IMG/VR virus record: IMGVR_UViG_3300033149_004918
Span: 1 to 26,495 of that record
Origin: a virus
Strand: one strand, 5' to 3'
DNA length: 26,495 bases
Shown: one piece after another, positions 8,183 to 15,444 of the stretch
Layout of the letters: every line of letters starts with the position of its first letter
How positions within the stretch are numbered: the stretch's first letter is position 1
Program-made: the position numbers and the translations under genes
The notes under the pieces: generated by a model
What the model saw: only the letters and a program-made list of their open reading frames with translations
Databases searched by the model: none
Told to the model about the DNA's origin: nothing

Positions 8183-8993
8183 CAACTATAAACGTTATTC
8201 AAGAGTATTGCGTATTCTTGAAAATTGCGAATGGGTGGATTTTCACAATGATCCTTCAAAAGCCTATGACCTGCATATATTCTGGAGTTATACGCGTGAC
8301 AGGATAGAACCGCCGGAACTGACATTGAAGGATAAAATAGTACTTAACCGTGGCTGCTGGGATATAAGTAAAAAGAAAGTGAACAAGATATTTAATGACA
8401 TAAGCATTGATCCTCGAACACATAAGGGTATAGCCGTTGAGAAACGGGAATGGCAGGGAGGTCATAAATGGCATAGTATTGTTAAATGTCCTCGTGAGCC
8501 GAAGCCGGGATATATTTATCAGCGGGTAATCAATAATCGTGAAGATAATTATTTTGTCCGTTATCGTATTTTCTTGATGGGCAGTGTCATTACACATGTC
8601 AATAAACGCTATGAAACTGACCGTTTTAAAACAAGCACCGTAAGGGTTGAGAATATCTCACCTGATAAGTTTTTTACTAATGATGAAATGATTGATATTC
8701 TTGAAAAATGTCAAAAATTTGGTATTGATTTTGGTGAGCTTGATGTACTTATTGATAATGATAAAAAGATTGTAATTGATGTAAACAATATGGTTGGCGG
8801 TAAACATCCCGGTATATTGGCACGAAGCAAGCCATATAAAGAAATTGATCAGTCATTTCTGGAATATTTAAAAAAAAAAATATATAATGATATATTGGCA
8901 CAAAACAGGCCATATAAAGAAATCGATCAATCAATTCTGGAATATTTAAAAAAAACATATAATGATAACAATAGGATTACCGGTATGGAATAG
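8151..8993 (+). CDS. ATP-grasp fold protein (RimK / D-Ala ligase-like)
   Basis: 280 residues. ATP-grasp enzymes join a carboxylate to an amine or similar group with ATP. The mid region YIYQRVI...YFVRYRIFLMGSVITHVNKRY resembles the RimK-type DxRVxVVGGxVVAAxRR strand pair. The C-terminal metal site reads ELDVLIDNDKKIVIDVNNMVGG, with D198, D210 and N212 in the D-(E/D)-x-N arrangement of ATP-grasp enzymes. The N-terminal 80 residues (FYPDPLDNYKRYSRVLRIL) are not recognised. The C-terminus carries a two-copy tandem repeat (KPYKEIDQSFLEYLKK / RPYKEIDQSILEYLKK). It overlaps its neighbours on both sides by 32 bp, so it belongs to the glycosyltransferase operon. Substrate is unknown. Confidence 0.75.
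   Translation: MIILFYPDPLDNYKRYSRVLRILENCEWVDFHNDPSKAYDLHIFWSYTRDRIEPPELTLKDKIVLNRGCWDISKKKVNKIFNDISIDPRTHKGIAVEKREWQGGHKWHSIVKCPREPKPGYIYQRVINNREDNYFVRYRIFLMGSVITHVNKRYETDRFKTSTVRVENISPDKFFTNDEMIDILEKCQKFGIDFGELDVLIDNDKKIVIDVNNMVGGKHPGILARSKPYKEIDQSFLEYLKKKIYNDILAQNRPYKEIDQSILEYLKKTYNDNNRITGME
8813..8965 (+). repeat. Two-copy in-frame tandem repeat (78 bp + 75 bp)
   Basis: Copy 1 (8813-8890) and copy 2 (8891-8965) both begin TATATTGGCAC and end CATATAATGA or TATATAATGA. They differ by a few substitutions and by a poly-A run of 11 in copy 1 against 8 in copy 2, so the reading frame is preserved. The ATG ending copy 2 (8962) is the start codon of the next gene. Copy 1 carries the matching ATG at 8887, in the same frame but stopping after 20 codons. 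The repeat therefore looks like a duplicated gene boundary. Confidence 0.9.
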
Positions 8994-9675
8994 TCGCGAG
9001 ATAGTATGGCTCGCGATGGAAAGTTTTTGCCGTCAGGAATCAGACTTACCCTGGGAATTGATTATTTACGAAGAAAAACACCGGCAGGCGTGCGGTCCTG
9101 ATTATTTCCGATCATATACAAAACGACTGAATGAGGCGGGATGTGTTAATTTTTCTTATATGACAAACAATAAGAAAAAGGCATTATCTGTAAAATGGGC
9201 CGCATTAGGAAGACAGGCGCATAAAAAAAGCAAGATGTTTTGCGTTTGCGATGCTGACAATTATTATCAGAAATACATGATTAAGGATGCTTATAAAGCA
9301 TATATTGAAGGATATGATTTTATCACAGACAAACAGGGATATGCTTATGATTTTATTAATAAAATATTGGTTAAATATGATAAGCCGGAAGGCAGGACCG
9401 GATTTCAGATGTGTTATGCAACAAATTTAATGCGCTCTCTGCCAAATATCAGAAAAGATAAAATGCTTAATTCGTGGATTTTCGATTCATGTAAGCCCAA
9501 AAGAATAAAAGTAACCAATGAACACGCGATTAACCTTATTACAAATGGATTTAACAATATAACGAGTGAAAGAGGCAAAATGATGAAAAATTTTGAATAT
9601 CCTTTTTATGAAACTAATAAAAAACTTGAAGATATTGTGCCGACTGATATTGCAAAACGATTAAAATTAATATAA
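8962..9675 (+). CDS. Glycosyltransferase, GT2-like (fifth of five)
   Basis: 237 residues. ITIGLPVWNSREIVWLAMES and LPWELIIYEEKH give the GT-A opening. CVCDADNYYQKYM carries a clean DxD (D97, D99). KALSVKWAALGRQAHKKSK sits where GT2 enzymes have their RNxG helix. The end KFEDIV-like KLEDIVPTDIAKRLKL is helical. Start ATG 8962 overlaps the ATP-grasp gene by 32 bp and lies in the second copy of the tandem repeat. It closes the cassette; 121 bp of non-coding DNA follows. Confidence 0.82.
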   Translation: MITIGLPVWNSREIVWLAMESFCRQESDLPWELIIYEEKHRQACGPDYFRSYTKRLNEAGCVNFSYMTNNKKKALSVKWAALGRQAHKKSKMFCVCDADNYYQKYMIKDAYKAYIEGYDFITDKQGYAYDFINKILVKYDKPEGRTGFQMCYATNLMRSLPNIRKDKMLNSWIFDSCKPKRIKVTNEHAINLITNGFNNITSERGKMMKNFEYPFYETNKKLEDIVPTDIAKRLKLI

Positions 9676-9721
9676 AACCAGGTATATTATAGATAAGATT
9701 ATAAATTTATAGTTAATGTTG

Positions 9722-9756
9722 TATAACATCATTTTAAATGTTATATTGCATATTTG
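9722..9756 (+). promoter_or_regulatory. Candidate promoter with operator half-sites
   Basis: TATAACAT (9722-9729) and ATGTTATA (9738-9745) are the same half-sites as in the 21-bp palindromes at 12781 and 23931, but separated by 8 bp. Four bp further is CATATTTG (9749-9756), a 7/8 match to TAnnTTTG. It lies in the 121-bp gap between the glycosyltransferase cassette and the next gene (ATG 9797). Strength and spacing are uncertain. Confidence 0.45.
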
Positions 9757-9796
9757 AAAGATAATAGAAGCAGAATGAGAAAAAATTATATAAGAT

Positions 9797-10057
9797 ATGC
9801 CGAAAGTTAAAACATACATGGGTAAAATACCGGCTTTTTACCGCAAACAGGCGATAGATATAATACTTTTCTCTCATGTTTCATGCCTGCAACAATTCCA
9901 GATGCCGGTAGATGAGGCAATTATTAATTTTCGTGCAATGTATGGACTGAGCGAGGATGATTACCCGCTGGAAAGTGCGCGAGTTACATTTGTTCGTATG
10001 CGTAACGCCTTTTTATGGAAGGAAATAAGTGATAAGAAATATAAATTTAATTTTTAA
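9797..10057 (+). CDS. Hypothetical phage protein
   Basis: 86 residues, not recognised. It has no signal peptide or membrane segment. It is predicted mostly helical (YRKQAIDIILFSHVSCLQQF; PVDEAIINFRAMYGL; ESARVTFVRMRNAF) with one cysteine and a basic C-terminal end (KKYKFNF). It stands alone between the GT cassette and the scaffold/capsid group, with a candidate promoter on each side. It may be a regulator or a small head factor; neither can be supported further. Confidence 0.6.
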   Translation: MPKVKTYMGKIPAFYRKQAIDIILFSHVSCLQQFQMPVDEAIINFRAMYGLSEDDYPLESARVTFVRMRNAFLWKEISDKKYKFNF

Positions 10058-10069
10058 ATAAATTATTAT

Positions 10070-10077
10070 TAACTTTG
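10070..10077 (+). promoter_or_regulatory. Bacteroidetes-type -7 box before the capsid group
   Basis: TAACTTTG matches TAnnTTTG exactly. The context TTAACTTTGTAAAAAAT closely resembles TTAATTTTGTAAAAAAT at 12820, and the start codon lies 22 bp from the box (23 bp at the 12821 promoter). That implies a very short leader. No clear palindrome or -33 TTTG is upstream. Confidence 0.6.
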
Positions 10078-10091
10078 TAAAAAATTTTAAA

Positions 10092-10451
10092 ATGAAAAGT
10101 ATTAAAACCGGTATAAGATATATTAAGGTAGGGCGTCCTGATCTTGTAAGATATTTTAGCCCCGAAAGTATAAAATATTATAATCCAGAGCGTAACGGAT
10201 GGGTACGCGATGAAAATGATCATCACCCGGCACCTGAAGATGTGATTAATTACATGGAGAACAAGTTGGAGACCGGGAAAGAAACCGAAATGAAGGATTA
10301 TAGCATGATGGCTACACGAAGACTCGAAGAAATTATCGGTGATTTAACGGAAAGTGAATTATTGAATATCATCAAGATTGATAAACGCGTTACAGCGAGG
10401 CGTATAGCTGAAAAAGAAATACAAAAAAGAGAGAATGATCATACAAAGTAA
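10092..10451 (+). CDS. Hypothetical protein, paralog of the next gene
   Basis: 119 residues, function unknown. Residues 1-55 (IRYIKVGRPDLVRYFSPES ... EDVINYM) look globular. From about 68 on it is helical and charged (RRLEEIIGDLTESELLNII; RRIAEKEIQKR). It shares the motif P-x-D-VINYM at nearly the same place (D50-M55) as its neighbour (D51-M56), and both have a similar plan of short globular head plus helical tail, so the two are probably diverged duplicates. It overlaps the next gene by 17 bp and lies in the scaffold/capsid operon, which suggests a head-assembly or head-surface role. Confidence 0.65.
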   Translation: MKSIKTGIRYIKVGRPDLVRYFSPESIKYYNPERNGWVRDENDHHPAPEDVINYMENKLETGKETEMKDYSMMATRRLEEIIGDLTESELLNIIKIDKRVTARRIAEKEIQKRENDHTK

Positions 10452-10800
10452 AAAAATCCCTGACCGCATCTATGAGGTGAATGTCGAGCAATGGCAAAAG
10501 ATGCAAAGATTGCAAATAGCGCAACGTTTCCGTGTATTGTCATCCCACGATCTTATGCCTGTCAAAGACATAGAAACTCCTAACGATGTAATTAATTATA
10601 TGAATGGCGATATTGGAAAGCCGGAAGTGAAAAAAATATATGATGATACAAATAAAGAAGAATTGGATTATAATCTGATGCTTAAATCTGAACTTTTGGC
10701 CTTAGCCGAAAGCAGGAATATTGATGTATCAAATAAGTCGACGAAAAAGGAATTAATAAACCGTTTGCAAAATGCAGATAGGAAATTGAATATTGATTAA
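10435..10800 (+). CDS. Hypothetical protein with SAP/HeH-like C-terminus
   Basis: 121 residues. The N-terminal part (KIPDRIYEVNVEQWQKMQ ... TPNDVINYM) parallels the preceding gene. Residues 81-112 (LMLKSELLALAESRNI, then DVSNKSTKKELINRLQ) fit the helix-extended-helix pattern of SAP, HeH or LEM-type domains, which often bind nucleic acid. Such domains are seen in small proteins near phage capsid genes. The call is by pattern only. It is followed after 12 bp by the scaffold gene. Confidence 0.65.
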   Translation: MIIQSKKIPDRIYEVNVEQWQKMQRLQIAQRFRVLSSHDLMPVKDIETPNDVINYMNGDIGKPEVKKIYDDTNKEELDYNLMLKSELLALAESRNIDVSNKSTKKELINRLQNADRKLNID

Positions 10801-10812
10801 ATAAATTGTAAG

Positions 10813-11709
10813 ATGGATGAAAAAACTATCTTAATTGGCGTTTTGACTAAAACGTTAAATAAGTCTGAGCAGGAAGTCACCGAACTGCTTTATCAAGGAG
10901 AAGGTGAGAATATAGAATTACGGGAGACTGTCATAGATGATATTCTCGCTCTTGATTCGAAGAGAGTTGCGAATATTAAGAAAAATGCACCTGTTGACAA
11001 AGAACGATTGGACAATGAATACAAGCGCGGACAAAAGGAAACGCTTGATAAGTTTGAAAAGTCTTTACGTGATAAATATTCTTTTAATAGTGAAAAAAAG
11101 GGTATGGAGCTTATAGATGAGATTATTTCATCTAATAAAAAGGCGTCTAAATTGACTGATGATGAAGTTAAGAAACATCCCCTTTACGTTGATCTTGAGA
11201 AAGAACGCGTGACTAAGGATGAATATGAAAGGGTGATTAAGGAATATGAAGATTATAAAAAAAAGATTGAACGAGATAATAAATTTGTTTCGATTAAGGA
11301 ACGTGCAAGATTAAAGCTTCAGGAAATGAAGCCTATTGTATCTGATAATGCGTTAGTGGCAAAGACGCGCGAAGAAGATTTTTTGCGTAAATTTGAAATT
11401 TATGATTACCAGATCGATGGAGATAATATCCTGGTTCTTAAATCTGATGGCACGCGCCTCGAAGATGGACACGGCAATCCTTTGCCATTCGATGATCTCG
11501 TCAAACAAATTGCTGTCGTTAATTATGATTTCCCGAGACAAGGTAAAAAAGGCGGGACAGGCGGGACAGGCGGTGGCGAAAATAATAAATCTTTAAATAT
11601 AGTTGTTCCAAAGACACCTGAAGAATATAAACAGGCAATTGAAAACGCTCAGAATATAGATGAAAAAATTGCTATCAAAGAAGCCTATCATGCCCAAGAA
11701 GGCAAATAA
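10813..11709 (+). CDS. Capsid scaffolding protein (putative)
   Basis: 298 residues directly before the major capsid gene, the usual scaffold slot. It is highly charged and predicted coiled-coil over about residues 55-175 (KERLDNEYKRGQKETLDKF; VTKDEYERVIKEYEDYKKK). A short beta-rich section follows (FEIYDYQIDGDNILVLKSDG), then a flexible glycine linker GGTGGTGGG near 247-255 (encoded by a 9-bp repeat), then a helical tail rich in Lys/Glu that may contact the capsid shell. No protease motif is visible. Scaffolds guide shell assembly and leave before DNA entry. Confidence 0.75.
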   Translation: MDEKTILIGVLTKTLNKSEQEVTELLYQGEGENIELRETVIDDILALDSKRVANIKKNAPVDKERLDNEYKRGQKETLDKFEKSLRDKYSFNSEKKGMELIDEIISSNKKASKLTDDEVKKHPLYVDLEKERVTKDEYERVIKEYEDYKKKIERDNKFVSIKERARLKLQEMKPIVSDNALVAKTREEDFLRKFEIYDYQIDGDNILVLKSDGTRLEDGHGNPLPFDDLVKQIAVVNYDFPRQGKKGGTGGTGGGENNKSLNIVVPKTPEEYKQAIENAQNIDEKIAIKEAYHAQEGK

Positions 11710-11731
11710 AATTTTTTAAAGCAATTTTAAT

Positions 11732-12748
11732 ATGAGTATAGCAGAAGGAGTATTCTCCGAAACTTCACTTGTAGATATACAGGTGAAAATAGACCAAATA
11801 TGGGCTGACGCGATCCAAAAACAGGATTACGTCGCCAATGTAGATGCCGTTAAGGCTATTATAGCGAATCAGACGGCAGTAATCAGTGACCTTAAAGGGT
11901 ATAAAGACCGCACAGTGGATATTGGCTGGATAAATGCCTGTGAAATTGATGATCAGGAATGTCAGATATGTACCATTGATGGCAATGAACTATCAACTAA
12001 CATAGAAGAAAAAGAACTCACCACATGCCGTGAGGCACCATTCAAGATAGATGAAGGTGTTTTTCGTTCTAATATGTTTGATCATGAAGAAATAATTGCA
12101 AAAGGATTTCTGGCAGCAGCACAAAGGCTTGATGAATATTGGGCAGCCACGGCAGTGGCTTTTCTTAATGCTGCCGCGGGTGTGAATGCAGTAACTGTCG
12201 GTAAGGGTGTCGTATCGGGCACAAATACCTATATTATTCCCGGATTCTGGGATTCCGGGCTCATGGCTTATATGAACCGCGTAGCAATAGGCAACAGGTT
12301 TGTTAATCCATTCCTGATATCAGGTAATAATCTTTATGAGCAGGTATGGAATGCTAATTATGAACGCAACCAGGCAGGTGATGAAAGCAAAATATTGAAA
12401 TTTGGCAGCCTTCCTATTTATTTCGATCTTTTTAATATTGATGCAGTAAATGGTGAAGATATAGTAACTTACATGTTACATCGCGGGGCCGTTGCTTTCG
12501 TTACCAAGAATTATTATAACGAAAGAGTCGAGGGTATGGATGAGCATCGCTGGAGTATACCTTCTAAAAACCTTCCGGGTGTGCGTTATGATGTTCATTA
12601 TAAAAATAATTGCGATACACAGGGTAATGTTGATGCCTTCACGCATCAATTTAAACTCGTTACTTATGGCGATTATTTTCTTAATCCTACAGGTTGTACA
12701 GATACACGTACTGGTGTTTTGACATTTACTTGTGGCGAAGAAAGTTAA
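11732..12748 (+). CDS. Major capsid protein
   Basis: 338 residues, with length and position (after the scaffold, before a strong terminator) of the major head protein. Features consistent with an HK97-like shell protein are a helical N-terminal arm (residues 10-55), alternating alpha/beta regions (EEIIAKGFLAAAQRLDEYW is the likely spine-helix), and a C-terminal beta-rich end (THQFKLVTYGDYFLNPT). It has several cysteines, notably CEIDDQECQIC. I cannot name a subfamily from sequence alone. The terminator 2 bp after its stop suggests the messenger is tuned for high output. Confidence 0.82.
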   Translation: MSIAEGVFSETSLVDIQVKIDQIWADAIQKQDYVANVDAVKAIIANQTAVISDLKGYKDRTVDIGWINACEIDDQECQICTIDGNELSTNIEEKELTTCREAPFKIDEGVFRSNMFDHEEIIAKGFLAAAQRLDEYWAATAVAFLNAAAGVNAVTVGKGVVSGTNTYIIPGFWDSGLMAYMNRVAIGNRFVNPFLISGNNLYEQVWNANYERNQAGDESKILKFGSLPIYFDLFNIDAVNGEDIVTYMLHRGAVAFVTKNYYNERVEGMDEHRWSIPSKNLPGVRYDVHYKNNCDTQGNVDAFTHQFKLVTYGDYFLNPTGCTDTRTGVLTFTCGEES

Positions 12749-12750
12749 AA

Positions 12751-12780
12751 AAAGGGGGCTGCATGGGCAGCCTCTTTTAA
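12751..12780 (+). terminator. Rho-independent terminator after the capsid gene
   Basis: AAAGGGGGCTGC pairs with GCAGCCTCTTTT around the 4-nt loop ATGG (12763-12766), with two G-T wobble pairs, and ends in a T-run. It begins 2 bp after the capsid stop codon and ends where the palindrome-promoter module begins. Confidence 0.88.
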
Positions 12781-12828
12781 AATATAACATAATGTTATAT
12801 TATTAATGAAACTTACTTCTTAATTTTG
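12781..12828 (+). promoter_or_regulatory. Late promoter module: 21-bp palindrome plus -7 box
   Basis: A perfect palindrome at 12781-12801 has arms AATATAACAT and ATGTTATATT around one central A. Nineteen bp later TAATTTTG (12821-12828) matches TAnnTTTG exactly. The same palindrome, identical in all 21 bases and with the same 40-bp start-to-box distance, recurs at 23931. There is no TTTG at the usual -33 place, so the palindrome may bind an activator or repressor. It drives the connector/tail genes from ATG 12844. Confidence 0.75.
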
Positions 12829-12843
12829 TAAAAAATATACGCC

Positions 12844-13974
12844 ATGAGTATAATCACTACTTCTATCTATGATTGTTATGAATATATCATAGGTCTAAGC
12901 CGTACTGAAGGCAGTTGTTATGATCCTAAGACAGGATTTTTGATTGATTATAATACTTCTTATTCAGGGCTTTATCTTGATGATTTATTACCGTTAAGCC
13001 GTGTTGAAGGCCTTGAGAAAAATGAAGAGAATGTATGGTATATCCTTAACAGGTGCCGTGATACCGGGATAAAAAGATTTGTATCAGATGCACAGGCCGC
13101 ACTTATGGCTAATTATCGATTACGCAATCAGCCTTATAATGGTATAATTGGACGCGTGAAACACACAAGAGACCGCGTGCTTAATACAATTTACGCGGGA
13201 GTGCAGTTTTATTGCAAAGATTATCGCGGAGCGGTACTAACGATTAACAATATAGGTACGATAATGAATTATACCGGGACGGTTGATATTACAGTATATG
13301 ACAATACCGGTAATACACATGGTTCTTATACACTTAATTGCGTCACGGATACATTAACGTTAAATGCCATAACACCACTTGAATTGCCTCTGCATGATGA
13401 TTATGTCGAGAATATAAGATATTATTTCATGTATGAGCTTGCGGGCAACGCACCGCGCAATAATGATCTTCATTGTAATTGTGGATCCGTGCGGCCTGTC
13501 TTTAATCCTAATCGCCCATATTTTACAAAGAGTTTCGGTGGCCGCTTTAATTGGGCTAATTACGTGATGGTAGGAGGCTGTGAGACCAATGATCTTGATT
13601 TTGATGAGAATGATCACGGAGGTTCTAATTATATGAATGGACTGATATTCGATGTTGAATTGCGTTGTCATATATCTGGTATGCTCTGTGATGAGAGCCT
13701 TGATTATAATGCAGATCCGACTGCTATGTCGATAGCTTTTGCAGTCCTTTATGCTTCGGCCATAGATATTATAGAAAGGCTTTTCTCTGATCCGCGCCTT
13801 AATCTGACTAAGATAAAGGATAAAGAATACCTGGCAGTGCGACAGAAAGAATTTGAGACACTTTACAAGGAAAAAATTACTTATATAATTGATACTATAG
13901 ATAAAAGAAAAACTGATTGTATCCTTTGCCGCGATACGGGTCCGACACTTCATAGAAAACCGTTATTATTATGA
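12844..13974 (+). CDS. Putative head-tail connector / virion structural protein
   Basis: 376 residues and not clearly in a family I can name. The N-terminus is helical with cysteines (YDCYEYIIGLS, ILNRCRD). The middle is beta-rich (GAVLTINNIGTIMNYTGTVDITVYD) and the C-terminus is helical (FAVLYASAIDIIERLF; YLAVRQKEFETLYKEK). This plan would fit an adaptor carrying an inserted beta domain, and the position right after the capsid gene fits a connector. Clustered cysteines (HCNCGS; CILCRD) might bind metal. The stop overlaps the next start as ATGA. It heads the promoter-driven tail operon. Confidence 0.6.
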   Translation: MSIITTSIYDCYEYIIGLSRTEGSCYDPKTGFLIDYNTSYSGLYLDDLLPLSRVEGLEKNEENVWYILNRCRDTGIKRFVSDAQAALMANYRLRNQPYNGIIGRVKHTRDRVLNTIYAGVQFYCKDYRGAVLTINNIGTIMNYTGTVDITVYDNTGNTHGSYTLNCVTDTLTLNAITPLELPLHDDYVENIRYYFMYELAGNAPRNNDLHCNCGSVRPVFNPNRPYFTKSFGGRFNWANYVMVGGCETNDLDFDENDHGGSNYMNGLIFDVELRCHISGMLCDESLDYNADPTAMSIAFAVLYASAIDIIERLFSDPRLNLTKIKDKEYLAVRQKEFETLYKEKITYIIDTIDKRKTDCILCRDTGPTLHRKPLLL

Positions 13975-14576
13975 CACTTGAACAAGCCATAACAAAAATA
14001 GACCAATTAAGGAAAAAGGTTGTAACCGATCTGCCAAAAGAAATAGTGCAGATAGCAAGTGTTGATATTGCAGCTATGATAGCCGACAGGGTGGTAAAAA
14101 CACAAACGAATTTCAGGGGTAATAAGTTTAGCAGGTATTCAACCAGGCCAATACTTACATCCGGCACAACAATAAAAAGTCGCAGGGTATGGCAGGCTAT
14201 GGCTTCATCAAAACGCAAACGCCGGGAACTTGATTGGGTTACCATCAAGAAAGGAGGCAAGAATATTCACCTCTTCGAAATAAAAGGCGGTTATGCCGAA
14301 TTGCGAAAGATTGAAGGATTTACAAATACAAATAAATCATTTGAATTCACGACCGAAATGTGGCGCAAGTTTGGGGTTAAAAAAGTAACTTATTCGGGAG
14401 GTGTGATAAGGATAACACTCGGCGGCAAAACAGATGAGTCGCAAAAAAAGATAAATATGAATAGCAAACGCGAGGGTATTAATATAATAGCAGCCAATAA
14501 AGATGAAGTGAAATTTTTACGTGAACGCGTGGATAAGATATTAAGGGGATATATCACAGAATTAAAATTAAACTGA
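13971..14576 (+). CDS. Tail completion / neck protein (HK97 gp10-like, putative)
   Basis: 201 basic residues. The N-terminal helix (TLEQAITKIDQLRKKVVTDL) is followed by DRVVKTQTNFRGNKFSRYSTRPI, then KGGYAELRKIEGFTN and a series of strands with FTTEMWRKFGVKKVTYSGG. This order of helix, FRG-x-F-x-YS, GYxxLR and a T-x-M strand is the pattern of gp10/gpS-type neck or tail completion proteins. Start ATGA overlaps the previous stop, and its own stop shares a base with the next ATG. It probably seals the head-tail joint. Confidence 0.65.
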   Translation: MTLEQAITKIDQLRKKVVTDLPKEIVQIASVDIAAMIADRVVKTQTNFRGNKFSRYSTRPILTSGTTIKSRRVWQAMASSKRKRRELDWVTIKKGGKNIHLFEIKGGYAELRKIEGFTNTNKSFEFTTEMWRKFGVKKVTYSGGVIRITLGGKTDESQKKINMNSKREGINIIAANKDEVKFLRERVDKILRGYITELKLN

Positions 14577-15175
14577 TGAATGCAAGAATAGCAGAATTAT
14601 TACGTGATCAGATTGACGGGCTTGAATTTGTCGAGCGCACCGCAGGGCTTGTACGCAGCCTGCCGATGAAGATAGAGACAGAAGAAGGCACGATAACAAA
14701 AAATATCCCGGTTGCTTTAAATAATGAAACACCATGCGAACCCGAAGAAATGATGGCACTGGTTCCGGATTCTGATAAAATGAGCATAGTATTTTTTGAA
14801 GACGCGGGGACAAATATTACACGGCGTGATTCATGGTATATCCATTGTGAAAGTACATTAACAATGGTGGCATGGTTTAACCTGCCGATGATAAACCCCG
14901 ATTACACGGACGCTACACTTCTTATGGCCCATCTCGTGGCGGCAATACCCAAATATATAAACAATGATGATTTTATTACCCGTATTCTTGTTGTACCTAT
15001 TGGTGAGCTTGATAAAGAAACTGTTTATAGCCAGTATGATCTTGATCTCGCGGAAAATATGTATTTTGCATTTCCTTATGATTACGCGGCATTTCAATTT
15101 AAAGTGATTTTTGCCATACCGAAAAATTGTCTTGATGAAATAATTATAAATCCCGATCAATGTTTTTTGAAATAA
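14576..15175 (+). CDS. Tail terminator-like protein (putative)
   Basis: 199 residues. The early helix (ARIAELLRDQIDGLEFVE) is followed by strands, an acidic middle (NETPCEPEEMMALVPDSDKM), a strand-rich stretch ESTLTMVAWFNLPM, and a helix in DATLLMAHLVAAIPKYI. This layout resembles tail terminator proteins (lambda gpU class), which cap the tube and join it to the head. Position after the gp10-like gene agrees. Sequence similarity is too weak for certainty. It overlaps the following membrane protein gene by 16 bp. Confidence 0.5.
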   Translation: MNARIAELLRDQIDGLEFVERTAGLVRSLPMKIETEEGTITKNIPVALNNETPCEPEEMMALVPDSDKMSIVFFEDAGTNITRRDSWYIHCESTLTMVAWFNLPMINPDYTDATLLMAHLVAAIPKYINNDDFITRILVVPIGELDKETVYSQYDLDLAENMYFAFPYDYAAFQFKVIFAIPKNCLDEIIINPDQCFLK

Positions 15176-15444
15176 AAATAGCAATATTTGCCTTTGTCTT
15201 TTGTGAGCTTTTGATTACCGAAGGCAATATTTTAGGTTTTTATGGCCGGTTTCTTGAGCGGTTGCCCGGATGGGTGGCCATGCCGCTCGGTCTTTGCGCT
15301 AAATGTTTTGCCGGACAGCTGGCTTTATGGAGTTATTTTTTTAACTGCTCGCAATATAATATAATGCAGCATTTATTTGCTGTCATTTTCACTATATTTT
15401 TTACAGAAATAATAGTTGTTATATATGGCAAAATTCAAATGTAA
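15160..15444 (+). CDS. Small membrane protein with CxxC motif
   Basis: 94 residues. There are two strong hydrophobic segments: about residues 5-27 (IKIAIFAFVFCELLI) and 68-89 (MQHLFAVIFTIFFTEIIVV). Between them lies a third, moderately hydrophobic stretch with a C46-x-x-C49 pair (PLGLCAKCFAGQLALW). The pattern recalls small phage inner-membrane proteins of the DUF1360 kind. A holin is possible from size and topology, but its place among tail genes and the conserved-looking CxxC argue against a simple holin call. It overlaps both neighbours. Confidence 0.65.
   Translation: MFFEIKIAIFAFVFCELLITEGNILGFYGRFLERLPGWVAMPLGLCAKCFAGQLALWSYFFNCSQYNIMQHLFAVIFTIFFTEIIVVIYGKIQM

Noticed and set aside
13360-13953. 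197-codon open frame on the - strand
   Set aside because: Antisense to the connector gene; composition (Ile/Lys/Arg rich) looks like a shadow of AT-rich coding DNA, and no other - strand gene exists in the window.
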